DNA from: Patescibacteria group bacterium
GTDB lineage: Bacteria; Patescibacteriota; Patescibacteriia; Patescibacteriales; VMTK01
NCBI GenBank assembly: GCA_018896595.1
Contig: JAHIME010000101.1
Span: 1 to 11,334 of the forward strand
DNA length: 11,334 nucleotides
Reading direction: 5' to 3'
The position numbers and the translations under genes were made by a program. The notes below the pieces were generated by a model. The model worked only from the letters and a program-made list of their open reading frames with translations, did no database searches and was not told the DNA's origin. Positions 1 through 7,603 of this stretch are shown piece by piece. Numbering within the stretch: position 1 is the stretch's first letter; each line of letters begins with the position of its first letter.

Positions 1-875
1 GCCGAGGCGATCGTCGCCACGATGATCCGGCAATCGTCGCGGCTGAAGCGCTCCTGGTTCTCCGTGCGTTCTTTTTCCGACAGACCCGCATGGTAGGGTC
101 GGACGGAATAGCCCTTCCGGTGGAGGACGGAGTGAAGATCGTCCGTCTACCGGCGGGTGGCGCAGTAAATGATTCCCGATTCGTTTGGATACTGCTGGAG
201 CAAGGTCAGCACCTGGTCGAGGGGCTCGGTCTTCGGGGCCACTTCCAGAAAGAGATTCGGTCGGTTGAAAGAGCCGATGTATTCGTTCTGATCGTCGATA
301 CTCAGGGATTGCCGGATATCCTCCCGAACACGCGGTGTGGCCGTGGCCGTCAGCGCCACGCAGGACGCATCTGGAAAAGCGGCGCGGACCTCCGCCAGTT
401 GCCGGTATTCCGGGCGGAAATCGTGACCCCACTCGGAGATGCAATGCGCTTCGTCAATGGCGATGCAATCCACGTTCAGGGCGGATAGCAGGGCAAGGGT
501 TCTCGGCGCCAGCAAGGCCTCCGGGGCCAGGTAGAGGAGTTTCACGCGGTTTTCCCTGAGCTTCGATACGTTCGCCCGGTACTCTTCCATACTCAGAGTG
601 CTGTTCAGGAAAAGGGCCGGAACGCCGTATTCCCGCAACTGGTCCACCTGGTCCTTCATCAGGGAGATCAGCGGCGACACTACGATCGTCAATCCGTCAA
701 AGATCATTCCCGGAATCTGATAGCAGAGTGACTTGCCCCCTCCCGTCGGCATCACGACCAGGGCGTCCTTTTTCTCCAGGATATGGGCAATCACCTTTTC
801 CTGGAGGGGCCAGAAAGTTTCAAAGCCGAAGACTTCTTTCAGGATGGATTGCGCACGATTCATGGCGAAACTCAT
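1..875 (-). pseudogene. recQ: RecQ-family DNA helicase, interrupted by a nonsense codon and cut by the left edge
   Basis: RecQ enzymes are ATP-dependent 3'-5' DNA helicases of superfamily 2 that act in recombination and repair. The first 242 residues are intact up to a TAG at 147-149. They carry motif I (MPTGGGKS, residues 42-49), the DEAH box (141-144, in AIDEAHCISEWGH), motif III (LTATAT), FNRPN, and the start of motif IV (GIIYCATRR). Directly after the TAG the same frame continues with TDDLHSVLHRKGYSVRPYHAG and on to RIIVATIA, which is normal RecQ sequence, so only one codon is broken. RecQ proteins usually have RRQ or RKQ here, so CAG to TAG is the simplest change. In the last 8 bases the expected motif V start GCC TTC GGC reads GCCTCGGC, suggesting a further one-base loss. 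The ATG at 875 overlaps the upstream stop as ATGA. A second ATG at 863 is possible. Motifs V and VI are not made unless TAG is suppressed. Confidence 0.85.
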
Positions 876-1847
876 TTAGAGGTGCTGTTTAAAAGTCTGT
901 TTATGAGCTCGCTCCCTGAGCAATAGGGAATAAACAGTCTTTCCCTCGCCCTCGTGACCGCGACATAGGCCAGCCGGCGGATCTGCTCCTCCGTCCACCT
1001 TCCCGGCGCCAGCCAGTCCAGGCCCAACAGGAAAACGCACGCATAGTCGAATCCCTTCACGCTGTGGATGGTGGAGATCGTCACGCTTTCCGTGGTGACG
1101 TCATAGGATCTCTTGGCGCGGTAGTCTTCGGAGATCCAGTTGTGCAGGAGGCCCCTTTTGTCCAGCGTCTTTCCGATGAGGAGGGGCAAATTCATGCCGG
1201 GTTCATTCTCCGGGGTCTTCATGGCATAGAGCACCGCCATTTCCGAGAGAGGATAGCCGTCTTCCGCCGAAAGATGCCGGATTGTCTCGGCCACCCAGGC
1301 GGCAATTTCTCCGTAGTCGGGGAAAGCCCTGATTTCGGGAGGCGCGCCGTGAGGCGCTTCAAAGGTTTCCGGAAACAGCCGCCCCTGATGACCCAGGAGG
1401 TCGGCGGATTCGGACGCTGATGAGGTCCCGCTTCCGACCAGTGCCGCCGCAAAATCGGCGATCTCTTGCGTATTCCGGTAAACCCAGGTCACGCGATGGA
1501 CGCGCCCCTGCGCCTGAATCCCCAGTTCCTTCCAGGACCTGGCCGAAATACTCACGGATCTGCTGGAGAGGATTCTTGCGCCGTTCCTCTTTCCCTGCCA
1601 TATACAGTGTGAAGAATTGGGGATCCGCGGCAATGATTTGATCCAAGGCCCAGTCTTTGACTTCGAGGATGACAAGCCCGGCATCCGGGGCGTAGAGGAG
1701 AAAATCCGGTTCACGCCCAAGTATATCAGGCAGGTACCATGCGGTGTACCTATCATCCGGCTTAGCACAGGACTGTAAAAACCGGTAGAAGGTTCTCTCG
1801 CCATCTGTCGTGAAAGCGTTTACTTCATTCGGAATCATGGTGGCCAT
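872..1847 (-). pseudogene. NERD nuclease-domain / UvrD-type helicase, internally deleted and frameshifted
   Basis: Intact members join an N-terminal NERD domain, a predicted PD-(D/E)xK-like nuclease, to a superfamily 1 UvrD/Rep-type helicase. Residues 1-106 from the ATG at 1847 are NERD, with candidate catalytic D48 (REPDF) and E62/K64 (ILEVKDW). After IREYFGQVLE near 1537 this frame turns to nonsense and stops at 1359. Another minus-strand frame then becomes protein-like from SWKELGIQAQGRVHRVTWVY, continues through motif V (STIHSVKGFDYACVF) and motif VI (AYVAVTRARERLF), and stops at 872. Walker A, Walker B and everything else between NERD and the 2A domain is missing. The remnant codes for about 325 residues, where I would expect roughly 550-700. 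The shared junction sequence TCCTGGAAG (1529-1537) suggests a microhomology deletion. The stop overlaps the recQ start, so the two were coupled. A functional product is very unlikely. Confidence 0.8.
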
Positions 1848-1905
1848 ACCAGCATCTCTTTCACATTGCCAATGAATTTCCCCTGGGGCGGGACGTCACA
1901 TGGAC

Positions 1906-2085
1906 CTATAAGCCGAAACCAAGGAGGTTCGATATCCCTAACTCCTTCCGACAGTCGAGACAAAGTTCATCTTCGTTGGTGGAGTTTGTGCTTCCCAAAA
2001 AGATTTCAGCGAGTTCCTGTGCTGGGTCACAGTCCAAATCCTGCTGTTTATCAAATGGTCGTAAACATTTCCTGCAAATCGCCAT
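1906..2085 (-). CDS. Small CxxC-CxxC protein, probable zinc ribbon (59 aa)
   Basis: This is a 59-residue reading frame starting MAICRKCLRPFDKQQ and ending LLGFGL. It has two CxxC pairs, C4-x2-C7 (CRKC) and C42-x2-C45 (CLDC), a spacing that suits one four-cysteine zinc ribbon. A further Cys lies at position 19. The ATG at 2085 sits five bases after a perfect AGGAGG (2091-2096), one of the strongest ribosome binding sites here. The gene lies 106 bases beyond the helicase stop and 58 bases before the NERD-helicase start, on the same strand. The central part is acidic (NEDEL) and Asn/Thr-rich; the tail is short and hydrophobic. I do not recognise the family. Zinc ribbons of this size often bind DNA, RNA or a protein partner, so a small subunit or regulator of the neighbouring helicase complex is possible, but that is inference from position only. 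Confidence 0.7.
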   Translation of the reverse strand: MAICRKCLRPFDKQQDLDCDPAQELAEIFLGSTNSTNEDELCLDCRKELGISNLLGFGL

Positions 2086-2191
2086 CTCAACCTCCTAAAA
2101 AATTTCCATAAAACCAGAGGTACTGAGTCATAAAATGGAAGATATCGACCGGACATAGCTACCGAGCATCCTATCGCCAATTATTCTCGTC
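2086..2191. other. 106-base spacer between helicase and zinc-ribbon genes
   Basis: Apart from the AGGAGG at 2091-2096, I see no gene, strong hairpin or T-run terminator here. A direct repeat of TTTTATG occurs twice on the minus strand (around 2106-2135). The A/T-rich stretch before the ribosome binding site could hold a weak promoter for the zinc-ribbon gene, but no good -35/-10 pair is visible. Confidence 0.4.
2091..2096 (-). promoter_or_regulatory. Ribosome binding site of the 59-aa zinc-ribbon gene
   Basis: The minus strand reads AGGAGG followed by TTGAG and ATG. A full six-base Shine-Dalgarno match with a five-base spacer decides the start at 2085 and is the main evidence, with the CxxC pairs, that this short frame is a real gene. 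Confidence 0.75.
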
Positions 2192-4306
2192 TCACAAATC
2201 GGCAGCAACAGAATCAAAAAGCGCCGGATCGACTCTCACCGCTTCTGATTTCTGCAAGCGCCGTAAGACTTCGATGATTGTTTTGTCCTTCAGCCAATTC
2301 TGCAAATATTCCTGCAGTTGCAGCGTTGTTGGGAGAAGAGTCTGATAAAGAGACTGGTTGCCTGACATCTCAAAAAGACTATCGAATACAGGTTCATAGT
2401 CCTTTGGTTCCGCAGGGATTGAACCCCAATTTATTACCGAAGCACATCGCAGGGAAATATCGTCGGCCTTGAAATCCCATTGATTGGTAATCAGAGCCAA
2501 AGCCTTATTCAGGAGGTATCCTCCAAAAGTAAAATAGCGATATCCCTGTGCTACTTCGATATATGGAATTTGATCAGATCCACAAATACCAACCAGACGC
2601 TTCCCGAAGGCATGGACGTCACGGTATAGCTCTTCAGCCATCAGTTGTTTGATCGGTTCAGAGTGAATGATATTCCACATGCGGTTACATAAGAAGGCAT
2701 CAAAGCCGATGCCGCCGCCGGGATAAATAAAATCAACTGCTTCGCCCCGCGAGCGCGCCTTGAGCGGCTCAAGAATAAATCCCTCTGCCGAGGCCTTCCG
2801 AACCAGCCACGATTTTCCGGCAAATCTCACATGCATTCCCGGTTTCACACGCAGCAGATTGATGGATGGGACTGTCCCCAGCTTCTTGGATTCCTGGGAA
2901 ACATCCACCGTGTTGGAATTCGCGCCGAAATTGCCATAAATCATCCGATAATCGATAAGTTCATAGAGCTTTTGATCGGCCCCGTATTGATTCTTGAAGC
3001 CGTGTCTCTGAAGATAGCCGTTGTTGGCCAATTCAGCGAGAATCTCCTCAATGGTAGGGCGCGATAGATGTACCTTATGGTCAAAAAACTTGCATAAATC
3101 GGCGATGCGCATATAGCGGCCGTTTTCTGAAGCGATCATGCTCAAGCATTGCTGACCGGATGCCCCGTATAGATCATAAGGGTCAAGAACGGGCAATTCA
3201 CCATTTTGAGCTGCATCGATCAGCGCTAAGAATCGCAGGGCATCGCATAACGGAGTTTCAGAATCGTCAGGAATAAGACATATGGCATTTGTCTTATTCT
3301 GTCTCCGGTTGCCGCGTCCAATTCTTTGCAGGAATGATTCAGCACTTGCCGGTGCCCCCCATAATATGACGGCGTCTATATCACCTATGTCAATGCCCAG
3401 CTCCAGCGTACTTGTTGAGACGCATATGGCGCATCTTGACGATGCAAATTTCTTTTCCGTTTCAACCCGCAGTTCAGGTGACAAAGAGGAATAATGGGCA
3501 AAGACGATGTGTTCAAGTAACTTGTAGCGTGCCAGGACGCTCACGAGTTTCTCACAGATACGGCGCGAGTTTGCAAAAACGAGTAACTTTACATTCTTTC
3601 CTTCTACCAACCTTCTCACAAGCCTTAGAAAAGATTCCTCATCATTGACCTGCCGGATATGCGCATCAATGGTGCGTTGTGCTGGATATTGAAGGAAGAC
3701 TGCCTCTTCGACAGGTCCAAAAAGGAAGTCTCTTACATTGGAAAGAACACTAACCGTCGCCGATAAGGCTGCCCATTGAAGTCTCCTATCTGTAAACTGA
3801 TTCAACCGCTTAAGCAGCACGGAAAGCTGAAGACCACGCTGGGTATTGTACAATAAATGTACTTCATCTATGACGACCGCTTTGACATTGGAGAGGCGCT
3901 TTTCTTTTCTGAGGAGAAGCACTTCAAGGGATTCAGGTGTTGTAATGAGCAGATTTGGCGTGACGCCACTGGCCAAATCATCATGATCACCATGACGGAC
4001 GGCAAGCTTAAAGTTGATTTTATCTAAAGGAAGACGAATCCTCTTTTCCAAGTCATTCACAAGCGCTTTCGTGGGAGCGATGTAAAGAATGGCCAGGGAA
4101 TCCGTATCCAATGCTTCCTGACGATAAAGACTGATCAGGGGCGCCAGAACAGCTTCTGTTTTTCCAGATCCCGTCCCTGACGACAGAACGACGTTTTTCC
4201 CCTGAAGAATTGGCTGGATGGCTGCTTCCTGGACAGGTCTCAACGTTGGGAACTGTCCATAAAAAGCGCTGGCGACTGAGCGATCCAAGTGGCGGGTGCT
4301 GCTCAT
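2192..4306 (-). CDS. DEAD/DEAH-box superfamily 2 helicase, BrxHI/Lhr-like
   Basis: This complete 704-residue ATP-dependent helicase is predicted to move on or unwind DNA. All the core motifs are present: a Q-like motif (RPVQEAAI, 23-30), motif I SGTGSGKT (43-50), Ia (APTKAL), Ib (TTPESLE), motif II DEVH (147-150), motif III SAT (182-184), motif IV LVFANSR (242-248), motif V STSTLELGIDIG (297-308) and motif VI QRIGRGNRR (327-335). About 350 further residues follow, as in Lhr-type proteins, and probably include a winged helix; I do not recognise the last part. The motif spellings (DEVH, LELGIDIG, QRIGRGNR) and the preceding BrxD-like genes point to the BrxHI group of BREX types 2 and 6 rather than to Lhr repair helicases. 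Its ATG overlaps the stop of the upstream ATPase as ATGA, so it is the last gene of the overlapping block. The BrxHI assignment is less certain than the helicase call. Confidence 0.9.
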   Translation of the reverse strand: MSSTRHLDRSVASAFYGQFPTLRPVQEAAIQPILQGKNVVLSSGTGSGKTEAVLAPLISLYRQEALDTDSLAILYIAPTKALVNDLEKRIRLPLDKINFKLAVRHGDHDDLASGVTPNLLITTPESLEVLLLRKEKRLSNVKAVVIDEVHLLYNTQRGLQLSVLLKRLNQFTDRRLQWAALSATVSVLSNVRDFLFGPVEEAVFLQYPAQRTIDAHIRQVNDEESFLRLVRRLVEGKNVKLLVFANSRRICEKLVSVLARYKLLEHIVFAHYSSLSPELRVETEKKFASSRCAICVSTSTLELGIDIGDIDAVILWGAPASAESFLQRIGRGNRRQNKTNAICLIPDDSETPLCDALRFLALIDAAQNGELPVLDPYDLYGASGQQCLSMIASENGRYMRIADLCKFFDHKVHLSRPTIEEILAELANNGYLQRHGFKNQYGADQKLYELIDYRMIYGNFGANSNTVDVSQESKKLGTVPSINLLRVKPGMHVRFAGKSWLVRKASAEGFILEPLKARSRGEAVDFIYPGGGIGFDAFLCNRMWNIIHSEPIKQLMAEELYRDVHAFGKRLVGICGSDQIPYIEVAQGYRYFTFGGYLLNKALALITNQWDFKADDISLRCASVINWGSIPAEPKDYEPVFDSLFEMSGNQSLYQTLLPTTLQLQEYLQNWLKDKTIIEVLRRLQKSEAVRVDPALFDSVAADL

Positions 4307-5499
4307 TCCATATCCTCGAGAAGTCTGTCCAGGTGTCTTACAATTTCTTTGATTGTCTGCCGCGCCCTGTCCTGTACTTGAACAGATGCGGTCTTTTCTA
4401 CAATTGCTTTAAGTTCATGCATTTTCATTATTGAATCCGGTTCCCAATCATAGGCGATACCGTGAATCTCAAATATTTTGAGTGCCAATTCCTGAAGCTC
4501 TTCGGCCGTGAGGGGGCTCATTTCAAAAGTAGGAAGCTTATCGAACAAGCTGTAATCATAATCCCAACGGCCTTTCTGAAGAAGCAGGCTTTTGCATTTT
4601 TTAGCAAAGTCAGGGGTAACGGCAAAATAGGTCATACCATCAAATTTCTTTGCTCCATAAAACTGAAATAGATTCCAGAACGCTGATTCTTGATGCTGAA
4701 TGTTTCTGATATTGTGGATCACATCTTCAAATTCATCAAAGAGGATAATGAATCCTCTATAACCAGCTTCAATCGCTAACTTATGGATATCTCTAAAAGC
4801 TGCCCAGCTCTGAGTGTAGGCCTGTACTTGAAAATCAAATATGCCGTCTTTATAAAACTGCCAGTCATATCGAGGGTCTCGAAAGTGATTTCTTAACTGC
4901 CAAATTAGTTTTGTATAAAGTTCTTTTCTTTGGTTTTTGTAAATTGAAGGATCAAGAAACCAAGCTTCCACGAGATCGTGAATCGTCGGTTTACCAGTTA
5001 ACCACGCACGAATAGCTACAAAAATAGATGGCGCTTCGAGAACCTCGGAAAAATCCCAACGCCATTCATTGGAGAGATCGCACCAGAAACAAGCCTTTTT
5101 CTTCGACTTGCTGGCCTCAATCAGGGAACATATTTCATTAAAAAATGGTCGGACTCCTTTACCGCCATTATTGTTTGGAATCTCAAGCCCACGCCATATC
5201 GCACCTAATATCTGGTCCATCCGGTTGAATCGGACGGCGGACTTCGCATCCAGCGTCACGGAACTGACGACGTAACCCTCTGCTAAAGCGCGTTCTTTCA
5301 GATATCTTAAAAGATGGGTCTTGCCGGAACCATAATTGGCTTTCAGCAGGAGAGAGCCTTTGTGGGCTTTGTTAAGGCGGGTGTTTAATCTGTCAATTTC
5401 TGATTTTCTTCCAACGGTAAAGTGACAAACATATCCGTCTGGAGGAATGCCTATCCGTAAATCTTCGATAACCCGTTGAGCATGAGAAGGATCCATCAT
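4303..5499 (-). CDS. BrxD-like P-loop ATPase, second copy (398 aa)
   Basis: This protein belongs to the BrxC/BrxD-type ATP-binding family (DUF2791-like), AAA-related NTPases found in BREX and neighbouring defence loci. The N-terminus (RVIEDLRIGIPPDGYV, then FTVGRKSEIDRL) is the typical family opening. The P-loop is ANYGSGKTHLL (54-64), with Ala54 where the first Gly of GxxxxGKT is usual. Walker B is GFIILFDEFED (249-259; D255, E256), followed by a sensor-like FAVTPDF (292-298). Residues 330-398 form a helical C-terminal part. The length fits single BrxD proteins (about 400 aa), not BrxC (about 1,200 aa). Its start overlaps the previous stop by one base (TAATG) and its stop overlaps the helicase start by four bases, implying coupled translation and fixed stoichiometry. 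A divergent paralogue lies immediately upstream, so a hetero-oligomeric ring or clamp that loads the helicase is a reasonable inference. Confidence 0.82.
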   Translation of the reverse strand: MMDPSHAQRVIEDLRIGIPPDGYVCHFTVGRKSEIDRLNTRLNKAHKGSLLLKANYGSGKTHLLRYLKERALAEGYVVSSVTLDAKSAVRFNRMDQILGAIWRGLEIPNNNGGKGVRPFFNEICSLIEASKSKKKACFWCDLSNEWRWDFSEVLEAPSIFVAIRAWLTGKPTIHDLVEAWFLDPSIYKNQRKELYTKLIWQLRNHFRDPRYDWQFYKDGIFDFQVQAYTQSWAAFRDIHKLAIEAGYRGFIILFDEFEDVIHNIRNIQHQESAFWNLFQFYGAKKFDGMTYFAVTPDFAKKCKSLLLQKGRWDYDYSLFDKLPTFEMSPLTAEELQELALKIFEIHGIAYDWEPDSIMKMHELKAIVEKTASVQVQDRARQTIKEIVRHLDRLLEDME

Positions 5500-6767
5500 T
5501 AAGCCTCACGGAGTTTGTCCATTACATCCTCATAAAGTTCTTTCGTATCGCGTACATCTCCTTCCAACCGATCATCAAAATGGGCAACAAGTGCCGTAAC
5601 AAGAACCCTCCAGAAACGGACGGCGCTCAATGACGGGTGCTCGTCAAAAAGGTCGTCAACAAACTTCTCGACCTCATTGTCATCCGGAATCTTTTCCGCA
5701 TCTTCCGGATAGGACTTCAAGTATACATCCCTAATCTTTTTTGCTGCAGATCCATACTCATCAATGCTCGTTTCCAATGCGTCGAGGTTCCATATCGTGT
5801 TAAGAGCCCTCGGGCTTCTCTCTTCGGGCTTGCCAATGCGACCAGCCAATGCGCCGTAAATGACGATGCCGTACTTTGGATTTGTGTAAAATTCTGGCGT
5901 TGTCGCGTAGATAAGGAACAATCCGGGAATCGCCTCAATATTGTTAATCAAGGATAACAGATTGTTTTGTGCGTCCTTCAGCGCTGATTTTTTCATGATC
6001 GAATAGGATTGCTCAGCTTCATCAAAGAGAATCACCAAACCGCGGTAGCCTGACAAACGGACAAAGCCGGCAAGCGACTGGAGCATCAGCTTGGCGTTGT
6101 TCTTATTGATCATTTGATTGACACCAAAACGCTTTCGGTAAGCTCCGATAGCACCTTCCCCGCTGAACCACTGCAAGATCTCAGCGCGGACTTGATCCTG
6201 AATAGCGGCATCGGCAGCTTCGGGTAGATAAGTTTCCCAATACTTCTGGATCATTTTCTTGAAGTCAATATCAATGCCTTGGTCAGCCATGAGTTTTTGC
6301 AGGGCTTTTGAGTAACTTTCATGATTGAGTTCCCCGCCGGCTAAAGAATCCTGGGCACCCAGATAGAGAAGAGATTCTCGAACCACTCTACCAAAGGGCG
6401 CCGACTCGGTCGGAGCATCTTCATCATATACAGAAGGGGTCATGACGTTGCGGATGATCCCGTAAAACACCCGCTCGAATTTATTCAAGGGAGCATCGTT
6501 TACAGATAATTCAACATTCGAAACGAGACATCTCTCCTTAAACGTGATGTCTCTGAGCAGTCGGAAGAAGTGCGTCTTTCCGGCTCCCCACGACCCGCTG
6601 ATGAATCGTATAATGCCTCTGTCTTCGATGCCTTTTAAGTGATGGCGCTTGATTCCCTCAATTAATTTTTCATAACCAACGGAATAAAGATCCGTTCCCC
6701 GTTGCGGAGGGATACCCTTCCGTAGCGATTCGATGACTGACAAAGCGAGCCTTTGTTCCATGATCAC
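5499..6767 (-). CDS. BrxD-like P-loop ATPase, first copy (420-422 aa)
   Basis: This is a BrxC/BrxD-type ATP-binding protein, predicted to hydrolyse ATP in a DNA-acting defence complex. The opening LSVIESLRKGIPPQRGTDLY matches the family and resembles the next gene. The P-loop is intact, GSWGAGKTHFF (58-68). Walker B is LVILFDEAEQ (244-253; D249, E250), followed by YATTPEFY (287-294), a likely sensor. The region between P-loop and Walker B differs strongly from the downstream copy, so this is an old duplication or pairing, not a recent copy. The start could be GTG at 6767, which overlaps the upstream TGA as GTGA, or ATG at 6761. Both follow the same AGGAGG (6772-6777), four or ten bases away. 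In BREX types 2 and 6 a single brxD precedes the helicase gene; here there are two. Confidence 0.83.
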   Translation of the reverse strand: MIMEQRLALSVIESLRKGIPPQRGTDLYSVGYEKLIEGIKRHHLKGIEDRGIIRFISGSWGAGKTHFFRLLRDITFKERCLVSNVELSVNDAPLNKFERVFYGIIRNVMTPSVYDEDAPTESAPFGRVVRESLLYLGAQDSLAGGELNHESYSKALQKLMADQGIDIDFKKMIQKYWETYLPEAADAAIQDQVRAEILQWFSGEGAIGAYRKRFGVNQMINKNNAKLMLQSLAGFVRLSGYRGLVILFDEAEQSYSIMKKSALKDAQNNLLSLINNIEAIPGLFLIYATTPEFYTNPKYGIVIYGALAGRIGKPEERSPRALNTIWNLDALETSIDEYGSAAKKIRDVYLKSYPEDAEKIPDDNEVEKFVDDLFDEHPSLSAVRFWRVLVTALVAHFDDRLEGDVRDTKELYEDVMDKLREA

Positions 6768-7603
6768 TTCACCTCCTTAAACATTATATAGCCGATATAA
6801 CCCCGGCCCGCTAAACCGTGCAGATAGATACCCTGCTGGCTGTCCTTCGTTTGTTGGAGATCCACCCGACGGTTGTCGATTTCCACAGGACCCTCCGCAA
6901 CAAGCCGGGAGAGTTGCACAATAAATTCATCAGTCCGAAATCCTTTTTCATTTTTTCCCAACCTGGTGGTAATCCTTCTTATCGGCAGTTCAGAACCATC
7001 GGCCAGTCCTTCTTTTTTGATGATCGCCAAGTAGTGAGTTCGCAGTTTCTTGAGAAATTTCTGTCCATCAAAGATTTTGCCAAAAACCCTTTTATATTCA
7101 CTTTGGACATGCTCAACAACAGCGCCTATATCGGACGGGAATTCATGAAGCCTGCCTTCATAATCAGAGAGTCTGGCCCTTCCTTTCTGGTAGTCGATCA
7201 ATAAGGTAAAGAATCCTTTTGCAAAGGTATATTGCGGGTCCCGACTCTCACGATCCAAAGGCAGGTTGCCTGCTTTGCAGGCCTCATCCAAGAAAGCCGG
7301 GAAACGCCGTTGCAAGACGGCGACCTTCTCCACTGCCGAACTGCGAATAGAATCCAACGTCTCTTTCAGAGCCTGATTGTCCGCATCGATTGTTTTGATC
7401 GTTTGAGATTCCTTGTTCAGCAGGGCGAGAATATGCTGGGGCCAGTCTTTTTTGAGAAAGGTATTCAATTCGGATAAGAATTGATGGCGCTTCCTTGCTT
7501 CAGCGAGTTGCGCTTCTATCTTTCTCATTTGTTGCAGTTCTTTAGCCACCTGTTCACCGATAATGTTTATCATACTTTCAGGAAATGAATTTGCTGAAGA
7601 CAT
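6764..7603 (-). CDS. Unrecognised coiled-coil protein opening the ATPase-helicase operon (279 aa)
   Basis: I do not recognise this family. The protein is soluble and mostly helical. Residues 10-100 are rich in Glu, Gln, Lys and Leu with heptad-like spacing (VAKELQQMRKIEAQLAEARK), a likely coiled coil or long helical hairpin. Residues 120-200 form a charged middle part with aromatic residues (QYTFAKGFFTLLIDYQ, KIFDGQKFLKKLRTHYL). The last 80 residues look like a beta-rich or winged-helix-like module (IRRITTRLGKNEKGFRTDEF, then GYIGYIMFKE). No catalytic motif, membrane segment or signal peptide is visible. The ATG at 7603 follows GAGGTG with a five-base spacer. The stop overlaps the first BrxD-like ATPase, which ties the protein to the ATPase pair and helicase. 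An adaptor, DNA-binding or target-sensing subunit is plausible from context only. Confidence 0.75.
   Translation of the reverse strand: MSSANSFPESMINIIGEQVAKELQQMRKIEAQLAEARKRHQFLSELNTFLKKDWPQHILALLNKESQTIKTIDADNQALKETLDSIRSSAVEKVAVLQRRFPAFLDEACKAGNLPLDRESRDPQYTFAKGFFTLLIDYQKGRARLSDYEGRLHEFPSDIGAVVEHVQSEYKRVFGKIFDGQKFLKKLRTHYLAIIKKEGLADGSELPIRRITTRLGKNEKGFRTDEFIVQLSRLVAEGPVEIDNRRVDLQQTKDSQQGIYLHGLAGRGYIGYIMFKEVK
6772..6777 (-). promoter_or_regulatory. Ribosome binding site of the first BrxD-like gene, inside the previous gene's end
   Basis: AGGAGG lies within the last codons of the 279-aa gene (encoding KEV) and serves either the GTG at 6767 (four-base spacer) or the ATG at 6761 (ten-base spacer). 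The overlap suggests coupled translation of the two genes. Confidence 0.6.

Noticed and set aside
147..149. Programmed read-through or amber recoding of the recQ TAG
   Set aside because: No pyrrolysine or selenocysteine element is visible, a second lesion is likely nearby, and the coupled partner gene is broken, so decay is simpler. Not excluded without the genome.
1500..1560. Programmed ribosomal frameshift joining the two parts of the NERD-helicase
   Set aside because: No slippery heptamer at the junction, and a frameshift would still leave no Walker A or B, so a deletion explains the facts better.
1866..2180. Longer frames on both strands (81 and 80 codons) over the zinc-ribbon region
   Set aside because: Neither has a good ribosome binding site or protein-like composition. 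The 59-aa minus-strand frame has both a perfect site and paired cysteines.
2152..2180. TTGGCG and TATGTC with a 17-base spacer on the minus strand, as a promoter for the zinc-ribbon gene
   Set aside because: The spacing is right but the -10 matches only three of six positions; too weak to call.
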